From Steromphala cineraria (Eukaryota > Mollusca > Gastropoda > Trochida > Trochidae): 64,000 nucleotides of DNA. The notes beneath the pieces are model-generated. The model did no database searches. It was not told where the DNA came from and was given only the letters and a program-made list of their open reading frames with translations. How positions within the stretch are numbered: position 1 is the stretch's first letter; each line of letters begins with the position of its first letter. Below, piece after piece: positions 1-10,053 of this stretch. The stretch is taken from positions 29,967,452-30,031,451 of the forward strand of contig OU744724.1 of the NCBI GenBank assembly GCA_916613615.1. The letters run 5' to 3'. A program made the translations under genes and the position numbers.

Positions 1-195
1 AATCTGTTAACTGTTCAACCTGACTCGTGAGAAAACTTGCCGTTAAAGGATGGTAGACAGGGATGGTTAAACATTATACAATGGACGAAGGAAATTAAAA
101 TGAATCGGACACATTGATGTTCCCCCAGAATAGTACAGTCTAGTAGCCTATCATTTAATTGTAATTATTAAGACTCATTATGTTTTATTTGACAG

Positions 196-345
196 ATCAG
201 GTTTATACTCATCCAGAACCGAGCGGGTAAAACCCGTCTCGCGAAGTGGTACATGCACTTTGATGATGATGAGAAACAAAAGCTAATTGAGGAGGTACAT
301 GCTGTAGTCACTGTCAGGGACGCAAAGCACACCAACTTTGTTGAA
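196..345 (+). CDS. AP2S1: AP2S1 coding exon (residues 2-51)
   Basis: Acceptor gacag at 191-195 and donor gtaagt from 346. Fifty codons, phase 0 at both ends. Encodes the N-terminal longin-type strand and helix of the sigma chain, ending DAKHTNFVE. Confidence 0.93.
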
Positions 346-1498
346 GTAAGTATTTGTGAATAATAGATGGTAACTAATCTCATAAAAGAACCATGATTAA
401 AAATGTACAATGATATGGGTGTAACTGATGGCTGTCTTATGTTGTAAAAGGATGTATTGTTGAAAGTTTATATATCAAAACAATACTATTATAGTTGATA
501 GAATGTATAACTCTGTTTTGCAATCTATTAGTAAAACTACTTGTAAATGACTAATTTTTTAAAATCATTGATAAAACTTTAAAAACTCTTTTGTACCACT
601 TAAAACTTTGATGTCCCTTTTGAAACATATTAAGTGAGGAAATTTTCATTTGATCTCAAGCAATAGCTATACATTTTATGCTTTTGTTTCAGTTCCGTAA
701 CTTTAAGATAGTTTATCGACGGTATGCTGGCCTGTACTTCTGTATTTGTGTAGATGTTAGTGACAACAACCTTGCCTGTCTAGAGGCCATTCATAACTTT
801 GTAGAAGTTCTCAACGAGTTCTTTCACAATGTCTGTGAATTGGACCTAGTCTTCAACTTCTATAAAGTAAGTAATGAGCTTATCCCTCTTTTATTTCATA
901 AAATTAACTATTCTTTGCAATGCTAAATGGTGTATGAAATGATAATTATCATGTTTTTTTTTACACCTGTTCTATATTTTACATTGTATATAAACTATTA
1001 TTTATATAATAAAATATATATATTAAAATCCAGGTATATAGTTATAACAGGGAAAAAGGACTTTCGGGAAAGTATGTTTTACGGGTGTTTGTTATTGTTA
1101 TGAAAAATAAAATGTATCAACCTGGAAAAAAATCTCTTGTTAATAAGTTCTGTAAATTTGAGAATGGTGTGTTCTGGTATATTCAACAGATTGCTGATTG
1201 TGTTGTAAGGCCATCAGTATTATTTTTTATGTTTCTCATCTCTTAAGTTTTTCTGCAAGTGAATGGGCAGTCAGAAAATATATAAAAAAAACATAAAATT
1301 TGTTTTGTTCATAGATTTATGGTAATGTGTGTCATAATAAGGACAATGTAGAATTTTCAAAATACCGTCGGCCTAATGACAATATATTTGTTTCAGGTGT
1401 ACAGTGTTGTGGATGAAATGTTTTTGGCGGGAGAAATTCGAGAAACAAGCCAGACCAAAGTTCTGAAACAATTGTTGATGCTGTCATCATTAGAATGA
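196..1498 (+). CDS. AP2S1: AP-2 complex subunit sigma (clathrin adaptor small chain), 5' partial
   Basis: Three exons (196-345, 693-866, 1397-1498) join in phase 0 to give 141 residues. With the missing initiator Met this is 142, the usual length of the family. The protein is the small sigma-2 chain of the AP-2 heterotetramer, which selects plasma-membrane cargo for clathrin-coated vesicles and in known structures forms part of the acidic-dileucine signal pocket. The sequence starts [19 protein letters not shown] and ends with the family's [18 protein letters not shown]. The Arg equivalent to human R15, a cargo-pocket residue, is present. The first intron falls right after the ATG codon, as I recall for vertebrate AP2S1, which explains why no Met is seen; the ATG exon must lie left of the window or be unrecognisable in positions 1-195. 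AP-1 sigma is the main alternative, but the near-complete match to sigma-2 argues against it. Confidence 0.95.
693..866 (+). CDS. AP2S1: AP2S1 coding exon (residues 52-109)
   Basis: Acceptor tttcag ends at 692 and donor gtaagt starts at 867. Fifty-eight codons from [15 protein letters not shown] to DLVFNFYK, phase 0 at both ends. The 530-bp intron that follows shows no other gene. Confidence 0.93.
1397..1498 (+). CDS. AP2S1: AP2S1 terminal coding exon (residues 110-142) with stop
   Basis: Acceptor tttcag ends at 1396. The exon reads [19 protein letters not shown] through LSSLE and stops at TGA 1496-1498. The 3' untranslated region follows. I cannot fix its end: AATAAA-like hexamers are frequent in this AT-rich tract. 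Confidence 0.93.
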   Translation: MYSVVDEMFLAGEIRETSQTKVLKQLLMLSSLE

Positions 1499-1557
1499 GT
1501 CATAATCATCCATTCATGGAAGTAGAACCAATCGAAAACCATCACAGCCAGGACTCT

Positions 1558-1670
1558 GGGCCTTGATTTTCGAAGCTCTCTTAGTGCTAAGATAGTCGTA
1601 GGCCAATGAATGTTAATGTATGGTACTTACGACTATCATAGCACTAAGAGAGCTTCGAAAATCTAGGCCC
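1558..1670. mobile_element. Palindromic MITE in AP2S1 3' flank
   Basis: Two 43-base arms (1558-1600 and 1628-1670) are inverted copies, both beginning gggcc(t/a)(t/a)gattttcgaagc, with about two mismatches and a 27-base loop. It lies only 60 bases past the AP2S1 stop, so it is probably in the 3' untranslated region. It looks like a short non-autonomous DNA transposon; superfamily not determined. Confidence 0.75.
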
Positions 1671-3023
1671 TGGTCTGGATTAGTATTGTCCCTTGGGTCA
1701 TACTGATGGAAATTAGCCAATTAGATCTACAGAACTATCTTCATGTTGTATACCCAGCCATTAACCCTTGCACCTTTTCCAACTCATAAACAATATTGAA
1801 CATGTCAGTGTCTGGTTTCTAAAGGTGAAAGGGTTAAGGGCTTCAAATTTTATAGCCATTAAATATGGAGACTATTCAATCAACTTTGAGTTTAAATAAT
1901 GTTTGAGAAAATATGTAAATTGGTTGTCAGAATCTCTTGTGATCAGTTGGTTAACTATCTTGAACTATCAACTTCTTTTGATAAATTTAGATTTCAAATA
2001 GAAATTAGATATGCAGTTAGTATGCTTTAGAAATGATAGCATCTATGATACATGTGTTGGAGTCACAGTTGTTTGCAAATATAAATTTGTTTTTGTTATG
2101 AAATGATTATATGAAATAGGTTTTCAGCTTCCCAAGCTTTGTTAATGAAATCATTATTGTGGATTGGCTTAGTTGACTTGATTTGTTGATGTATTTTGTA
2201 AATATCTATCATTATTTCCACCAGTCTATCATTCCATGTAATACTCACCTGTCTTACTGTCAACAACGTATGCAGACCGAGACGGAGAGGATATCCCGAG
2301 TTGTTCAAACCCGATAGAGACAATATTTTTCCTATTTTATTCCTCGGAGAACGGTCGATTTTAATCAGGATGTTATCTAAATCTAACTTTGTGTTATCTT
2401 TGAATCTAGAAACTAGTTATTTAAGCTCTTTGTTCTGATTTTGAAATCATGACCATAGAGTTCATTTTTATTGACATTATAAGATATTAATCGTGATACT
2501 GAAAACACAAATATCCCTAACACTCTTTGTCCAGCAAAAAGCATTTATATCCTTTATCTAGACCTTATTTTCTAAAACTTTGAAACAAAATACTGTTCAA
2601 ATCAATTAAAAAACTGAAAATAAGTAAAGGGCATTTTAATGATATAGATGGAATTTGGAGTGTTCTCAGGATAGCCGACTTTCAACACTGGCTTCAGTGG
2701 CTTATCTCCCCTTACAGTCGTGTCAAGATGCACTAAATACGATATAAGGTACATGGTCTTGTTTAACCGAGCTGCATCATTGTAACAGGGGGCTACAGTT
2801 CTTGTGCAAGGCAAGATCAGCGTACATTGTGGGATCACATACTGCTATTGCCTATTTTATGTATGTCGTGTAGGAATTTTGTGTAAATGTGCAATGGAAG
2901 TTATTAAAGTGTATAGAAACATAGATTTATGCTTCAGTTGTTGTTTATATTTATATTATTTAAAATTTGATTCATTTATCATCCACAATGTATCTCATAT
3001 TTTCCATTTGTGTATATATATAC
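1671..3023. other. AP2S1 downstream DNA, no gene seen
   Basis: AT-rich sequence without conserved coding potential. The short open frames here (for example 2096-2323 minus and 2602-2838 minus) match no family I know and lack splice or start context. Confidence 0.5.
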
Positions 3024-3193
3024 CAGTGTTTAAAATATAGCCCGTCCGCCAGTCCTTGACTAGCTACTTTTTGCCAGGACTAGTTACTTTTTGATCAGGA
3101 CTGGTAACTTTTCAATGTTTTTCTTTATTTTCCCCTTTGGAATTGACCAATTAATTTTCAGGACACTAGGTTTCAAATCTATTTTATACACTG
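3024..3193. mobile_element. MITE of the 7-bp-TSD 'cagtgt' family, copy 1
   Basis: Begins cagtgtttaaaatatagccc and ends tatacactg, forming terminal inverted repeats. It is flanked by a perfect 7-bp target duplication tatatac (3017-3023 and 3194-3200). The interior holds repeated 'aggactggttactttt'-type motifs. Related copies lie at 15941-16113, about 20929-21042 and 48246-48390. Confidence 0.8.
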
Positions 3194-3977
3194 TATATAC
3201 TCAGGCTCATCAGAAAATAAAGTTAAGCACTTACCCAAAGCCTGGGCGATCATAAACGGTTCAATGCAAGTGGTCCATCACCCTTTTATTGCCATACGTA
3301 TAATGAACAAGTTAAAGACAACATCATACTCAAAGTTTGATACACAACTTTTCATCCCTCTACATCAGAATATATATATGTATAAACATCGCTACCGTAA
3401 CCTGATTTCTATCGAGGCAACGACCTCTTAATTGTGACCGGTGGCTGGTAATGATAATATAGCAAGCATGTAAGTTCTCATTCAGAGCCAATATAATGCT
3501 TTCATTTTGGAAACGTCAACAAAACTATGTCAAAGCCCTGCATCTTTTTATCTGACCTATATTGCTGGATATGAGTCATTCTATTATAAAAGGCTTTTGG
3601 TTTGATAGATATCAGGGTATGATGGAAGCTAATGGATAGAAATACTGTGATGTTATTCGAAACATTTGTGATCAGCCTATCATCCCCACATAAACTTTCA
3701 CACAGTCAAGTTCTCCATGAGAAGCTCTTTGCATACAATAGATGAGGGTAAAGGCCTTAAATTCACTACCAACTATCTCAGATGTCACCATTTGTTTTGG
3801 TATGTCTGATGCCAAACAGTAAAGAATCTTCCCGTTTATCTAAATACATTCAGAAATCTTTGTGAGTTTCAAGAGGGTTTCTTGATCATATTATTTTACT
3901 GTCAAGATTAGGTTTTGTATTATGCCGTTTTTAGCTCACCTTTACAAAGTAAATGTGAGCTTATGTCATGGCGCTTC

Positions 3978-4023
3978 GTCCGTCGTCCGTCTGTCTGTCC
4001 GTCCGTCCGTCTGTCCGTCCGTA
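3978..4023. repeat. (CCGT/CTGT)n microsatellite
   Basis: Imperfect run of cgtccgtc and ctgtctgt tetramers at the left of the agctcacc element. A similar tract is at 38699-38733 in a related element. Confidence 0.85.
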
Positions 4024-4032
4024 AACTTTCAC

Positions 4033-4800
4033 GAAAAAGACTACTCCTCCTAAACGAATTCAGATATCATTCTGAAATTGTAGTATGTTATACCCATGGT
4101 GATTCCTCACAGAAAGGTAGATGTTTCAGTTTTGAGAATCCAAGATGGCCGCCATGACAGCCATATTGAATTTTCAATTAGATTTCATGAAAAAGACTAC
4201 TCCTTCTAAACGAATACAGATATCATTCTGAAATTGTAGTATGTTATACCCATGGTGATTCCTCACAGAAAGGTAGACGTTTCAGTTTTGAGCATCCAAG
4301 ATGGCCGCCATGACAGCCATATTGAATTTTCAATTAGATTTCATGAAAAAGACTACTCCTTCTAAACGAATACAGATATCATTTTGAAATTGTATTATGT
4401 TATACCCATGGTGATTCCTCACAGAAAGGTAGACGTTTCAGTTTTGAGAATCCAAGATGGCCGCCATGACAGCCATATTGAATTTTCAATTAGATTTCAT
4501 GAAAAAGACTACTCCTTCTAAACGAATCCAGATATCATTCTGAAATTGTAGTATATTATACCTATGGTGATTCCGCACAGAAAGGTAGACGTTTAAGTTT
4601 TGAGAATCCAATATGGCCGCCATGGCAGCCATATTGAATTTTCAATTAGATTTCATGACAAAGACTATTTCTTCTAAACCAATCTAGATATCATTTTTAT
4701 ATTGTAGTATGTTATACCTATAGTGATTCCTCACAGAAAGGTAGACGTTTCAGTTTTGAGAATCCAAGATGGCCGCAATAGCAGCCATATTGACTTTTCA
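4033..4800. repeat. Five-copy 156-bp tandem repeat
   Basis: Units begin gaaaaagactactcc at 4033, 4189, 4345, 4501 and 4657 (the last diverged: gacaaagactatttc), exactly 156 bases apart. Each holds aagatggccgccatgacagc, whose core resembles a YY1 motif (aagatggcggc or its complement). The fifth unit is the most diverged. Confidence 0.9.
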
Positions 4801-6586
4801 GCTGCAGATGACACATCATTATTATTAAATTTTAAGCTTTCATCAAGTGATCACTGGCACCATATAAATTCTCTAATTTGAACTTACTAATCATAATATT
4901 ATCTTAAATATGGAATATTTAAGATTGTCGTGCAAGTTGTTCTATATTTTTAAGTGTTTCTAAAAAAAATTAAGATGAAAGACAGACATAATTGATTAAT
5001 TTGTTTAAAATCTATATGGCAACTAGCTGCAAAAACCAAATCACATTAAACATGTTAAATTTTAAACAATGGTATCTCCCTTTGATTCCTTTAAATACCA
5101 CACATAAGGGGTCAACCAGAGTTCAGATATTCCACTATCCACTAATACACATCCCAAGGCAGGCTGCTAGCATCACAGTGTCAGCTGCTAGTCTGTTGCA
5201 TAATCAACTTGACCCAATTGATATGGCAGAGCATTATGCTATATGGCCATGGCCCATGTGTATGCAATAAAAGTTATGGACTTGTATTCTCATGACAGTG
5301 ATATGTTCTTTCTAAGAATAACAACTTACACAAAACTTGTCTACAATAAGCCTTGTGTTTAGCAATCTACATGATAAGTTGATGTGGAATAAATATGAAA
5401 AAAATCGAAAAGGGTTTAGTAAGAAAAGTAAGGAAATTTGATTTGTCATATCTCTGTTGATTTGACAATGCAAAAATGTTTACCATTATAGTACTGTATG
5501 AGTGTTAAATAAACTGATACTTTAATGAAAGACATCTCATGGTCACTTGACATGTAAATATTATGTGAACAAAATAAACGTGTCTTATGCATTGCGGTGT
5601 TTATGACTTTCCTCTCAATCAGTCATTCATTTTCCTTGAAAAATCGGTACTTTTGGGATTCTCAATATCCCATGCAGCATAACCATCAGTGAAATAATCT
5701 TGAAATCATATTAATGATTCACTACAAAACAAATGTAAGTGCCCACCATCCTGTAAGTAATGAATGACATTTAAATGGATACACCTAAACCAATCAAGAT
5801 ATCATAATGAAATTAATACGGATGCCCACATAAAAGTAGCATTTTGAAGATGAAAAAGTACAAGATGGTCACCAATTCAGCCATAGATATACAAAAAAGT
5901 TCTACAAAAACCTACTGCTTGTTAACTTATCATGATTATATCATTCGTGTATTAATGTTTGTTCAAGCTCTAGTCGTTTCCAAAAGAAGACTAGTATTTT
6001 AAAAGATAAAAAAATCATGATGGCAGCCATAATCAATTATATAAAAGATGGTTACATGTATAATTAAATAATTTTACCACATCATTCATTTTAAGGTGAG
6101 CTTCTGTACCCTCGGTACTTTTATTTAATATACCTGTCAGTGCTTTGAAGTCTTAGTCTAAGAAAAGTCTTGAAAAGGCCTTGAATTTGGGTCTTGAAAT
6201 TCTGTACTAAACCTGGCCAATGAAGATTGTAATTTGTAGAATTTGGAACTCTGCGACTTGAGGGCAATACCGGTACCTTTCAAACATATTTTTATCTTCA
6301 GAACAAAAAGCTATGGAAGGCTGACATTTGTGTACAGGTAGTTTATCCAATGAATAAATCATTAATCTTAGATTTGATGACAATAGCCCTTTATGAGCTA
6401 AGAGGTCATGTACAGACTATAAAGGAGAAATTTTAGATTTTGTTATTCTGAGACTAAAGCCTGATGAGGCACAGAACCAGTGGTTATATTTCTATGTAAC
6501 ACAGATGAATAGAATTTTTCAGCCAGTGAATCCTTATGGTAAGCCTATCAGTACAATATTTAATGAAGGTCTCTGATCATCTTGGG

Positions 6587-6660
6587 GGCGGGATAGCGCA
6601 GTGGTTAGCGCGTTCAGCTTCGGATCAAGAGGCCCGTGGTTCGAATCCCGCCAGGGGCTT
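6587..6660 (+). mobile_element. tRNA-derived SINE head
   Basis: Carries a polymerase III A-box-like tagcgcagtggttagcgcg and a B-box ggttcgaatcc about 35 bases downstream. The T-stem and acceptor do not fold as a proper tRNA and no matching 3' acceptor strand follows, so I read it as a SINE head and not a functional tRNA gene. Confidence 0.65.
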
Positions 6661-6689
6661 GGCAACTTTGTCTGCAGTAGAGAACAGAG

Positions 6690-7021
6690 CCCAGTTTCAA
6701 AAAATATCGTAAAATCTACGTGTACGTGTAAAAGATACGTGCAACTAAAATTTACGTTTACGTGTAGCGAAGGTCAAACTGACACGTCACCGGTCACTAG
6801 TACAGAAGTTTTTGTCCCAAATTAAACAAAATGTACACATCTGCAGGTGCGTGGAAATACCCGTTGTAGGAAATAAATTTCACACGTAAGGAGTTACGAG
6901 TGGGAAAGGGCACCCCTAGATTTACGACTGATATCACTACTAACATACTTTTTGTGAAACTGAGAAAATCGTAGATTTACGTTTACGTTTGACTTAAGTT
7001 ACGATTTTTTGTGAAACTGGG
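6690..7021. mobile_element. MITE with cccagtttc inverted ends, beside the SINE head
   Basis: Left end cccagtttcaaaaaatatcg and right end cgattttttgtgaaactggg are inverted copies. The similarity extends outward through gaacag on both sides, so the true ends may be about 10 bases further out. The interior repeats 'tttacgtttacgtgt'-like motifs. It truncates the SINE that starts at 6587. Confidence 0.65.
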
Positions 7022-7033
7022 TCCTGTTCTACA

Positions 7034-8930
7034 CGCAGTCAGGTTTGGGTGCAATGCTACACTGAATTTCAGTGTAGCACCACCCATTGTTCGCTAGTTC
7101 GGTGCTTTATAATTAATTTATTATGAAAATATAAGGCTCTACTGAAGCAGCAGTAAAATGTCAATTTATACAGTAAAACTTGCCATTAGTCAAAGAAATC
7201 TGGCTGCAGATTTTTGATGAGACGTTATTGATCGACACCTTTGTTATTATGTGACATTAAAACGCATATTCTTGTGTCAATTTAAGAAATTCTCTGCTTG
7301 ATAACGACACAAGAATCTGTCAAAATGTTGAATATCATTAATAAAGAATAAATATTTCTTCATTATCATCATTCTAACTTTTAAAATGTCACTCAACAAT
7401 GTTGTCCACTTTTAAAACTAACAATAACTACTAAATGAATGGTCTTGTTGATTTTTTTATTACATAGATATATGTTTATACAAAACAAGAAGCCCACAGT
7501 CGACATTGTATGGACATTAGGAAAGACGGACAGACAGATTAGAAGACAGACAGATGAAAGCTCAAGGCATTCGTCTCTACCTAATTATGCATTGTTTAAT
7601 GCCAATGCTCGTTAACAAAAAAAAACCTTATTGCCCCTTATCTGACAGAATGGAAGAAAGACTTATACAATAACGTATGATCTTCACAAAAAGTAATAAT
7701 TCATTCAAATTCTTGTAATGTTTCCAATGTAAGCTTGAAAAATCGGTAATTGATTATTATGGGTATGGTGAAAAGATGACAAATTGGTAAATTTAGATAA
7801 TTTTTTTAGTTCAATTTAGTATCATTCTGACCTTAATTTTGGAAAATTGAAAGAAATTGAAATATTTAGTAATGAAAAAGTCCAGTAAACTTTCCTTTCA
7901 TTTGCAAGGTCATTTGTAGTTATAAATCTAATCCTACAAGAATATAGTAAATGTGTATTAAAAGGGAAATAAGATATTATGAGCAACACTGATGGAGTCA
8001 CAACCCATTTGATTATTTTGCATCCAGTTCAGATCTGAAATAACTTGTCAATGTTAAATAATAAAACAAGTTTATGAAAAAGTATATTTGTAAATGCATG
8101 TTTGTTTTGATTACATTACTAAGCTATATATATTTATATATAACAAAATAATACACTAAATTTACACAACCATGAAACAATACTGAGCGACAATATCTCA
8201 ATTTATACATGAGAAAAAGGATATGTGATAAATAACTTTATAAAAGTCCTAAAACAGATCTAAAACAAATACATGATCTTTACAATAAAATATTGAGCAA
8301 AACATGATGGCAAGTTTTACTACATATGTATCTGCATGATTATCACTATAATTACATGGTCTTGAACATTTGATAACAATACTTTTGCAAATCAAATGAT
8401 CAAATTTAAGACATTTACAATGAAAAAAAAAAGAAATATTTTATGATATTAAAAATATTGCTTGGAAACTTATATTGATTTGACCAACCAAATCTTAATA
8501 TAAAGACATAATATTACATAAATTCAACTATTTCTGCATAGATCATACATAACCTAGTGAGAATTGTCAAAAGCGTTGTCAATATCCTGAACTTAAGAGA
8601 TTTTGAATGTCCATGTTGAAATAATTTTCAATAACTTAATCATGCAGTAGTAAGCATGCATTTACCAATAAATATTTGACAAAATTTGTACTCTAATGTA
8701 ATGAAGTTGATCTGAGCATATATCTACACAATGACATGGGAAGTATAAATGCAAAAGAAAATCATACCTTAAAACCGTATTATTGCTTATTGTTAAATTC
8801 ATTCAAAAGACAAAGTAACAAATATCTTACAGATTGCACATGCATGCGTTAAAACTATGGACAAAACAAGCATAATAGAACAAGAATCTGCCAGTCCAAG
8901 CTGACAGGTTGAGCACTAATCTGAACTGAT
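7034..8930. other. Intergenic DNA, nothing recognised
   Basis: About 1.9 kb of AT-rich sequence between the SINE/MITE cluster and the repeats near the ARHGAP11A 3' end. No coding exon, RNA gene or clear inverted-repeat element was seen. Confidence 0.4.
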
Positions 8931-8931
8931 C

Positions 8932-9108
8932 TCTCTCTCTCTCTCCACAAACACCACTGATCTCGGACACTCCCCTCATCTTGGCACACCCCCAATCTTG
9001 GACACACACCCAATCTTGGCACACACCCCAAATCTTGGACACACCCTCAATCTCGGACACACCCCCAATCATGGACACACCCTCAATCTCGGACACACCT
9101 ACAGCTTG
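8932..9108. repeat. (TC)n microsatellite plus about 20-bp minisatellite
   Basis: A short (tc)n run at 8932-8944 is followed by about eight degenerate units of the type ggacacacccccaatctt. An open frame across it on the minus strand (GVSEIEGVSMIGGV...) is a by-product of the repeat. Confidence 0.8.
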
Positions 9109-9229
9109 TGCGCTGTGAACCTCACTCACATCTGTCTACAGGATTAATCATATCATCAGGTACTACATCACTACATTGGTTTGTTCATAGGTCTAATATA
9201 CAGACCCTTCACTTTCATCAATTATCACA

Positions 9230-9480
9230 TCAGTTCTTGTACATGCTTATCATTTGATTAATTATGTCCTTGGACTTGTACATGCTTATCATTTGATTAA
9301 CGTCCTTGGATAATGTTTTTTCTTCACGAGAGTAGTATTTTACTCTCCTGGACATCTGGATATGATGGCACTCTCTAACAGTAACAAGCTCCAGAACTTG
9401 TTAGATTCACGTGGTGCCTGCCTCGAGATAGAATTGTCTGGTCCTTGTACATGCTTATCATTTGATTATAATGTCCTTCG
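9230..9480. repeat. Dispersed copies of cttgtacatgcttatcattt
   Basis: The motif occurs at about 9236, 9276 and 9443, each followed by gatta and tgtcctt. A diverged copy of the 39-bp unit that follows is embedded at about 9390. It looks like an older, expanded version of the adjacent minisatellite locus. Confidence 0.6.
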
Positions 9481-9541
9481 ATCATGTTTTAGGTTTGATG
9501 CAGGACTCTAGATATGATTGCACCCTTAGCAGTAACAAGCT

Positions 9542-9736
9542 CCTGAACTTGTTAGATTCACATGGCGTCTGCCTCAAGGTCCTGAACTTGTTAGATTCAC
9601 ATGGCGTCTGCCTCAAGGTCCTGAACTTGTTAGATTCACATTGCGTCTGCCTCAAGGTCCTGAACTTGTTAAATTCACATGGCGTCTGCCTCAAGGTCCT
9701 GAACTTGTTAGATTCACATGGCGTCTGCCTCAAGGT
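9542..9736. repeat. 39-bp minisatellite, five copies
   Basis: Units start cctgaacttgttagattcac at 9542, 9581, 9620, 9659 and 9698, with only a few substitutions. Thirty-nine is a multiple of three, so frames stay open on both strands. No splice or start context suggests the resulting 13-residue repeats are translated. Confidence 0.93.
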
Positions 9737-10053
9737 AGGATTGTTCCATTCTCCTGTCCCTGTTCTGTTGGGACCAGCATCAGTGATGGTGGAGTTTCAC
9801 TACTGTTGGACTTAAAGAAGGTTTACTTGATTATTCAACAGCTTCCATGTAAGGAATGACTTGGGTATCCTGAGTATAATCCTTGATGTGATTATGTAAT
9901 TTCTGGTTAAGATTTGAAATCATCGTGCATTATCTTGTGATTTTCTCATACTTTGAATTAACTTTGTATGATATCGTCAGAAAAGAGGTTTTTCATTTGT
10001 AATTTTAGTCAAGCACTTTGATCAATCACTAGTCCTCCCTGTTATGGAGGAAT

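Larger units (their letters stand above)
3933..6102. mobile_element. Non-autonomous DNA element with agctcacctt inverted ends
   Basis: The left end agctcacctt (3933) and right end aaggtgagct (6093-6102) are inverted repeats. Inside, in order, are a (ccgt)n tract at about 3978-4023, a five-copy 156-bp tandem array (4033-4800) and 1.3 kb of unique AT-rich sequence. No transposase reading frame is present. Elements of this layout are, to my knowledge, common in mollusc genomes. No clear target duplication was found. Confidence 0.6.

Noticed and set aside
6587..6660. Possible functional tRNA gene
   Set aside because: Good A and B boxes, but the T arm and acceptor stem do not pair correctly. It reads as the head of a SINE.
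9462..9815. Open frames of 13-residue repeats on both strands
   Set aside because: Direct result of a 39-bp tandem repeat; both strands are equally open and there is no gene context.
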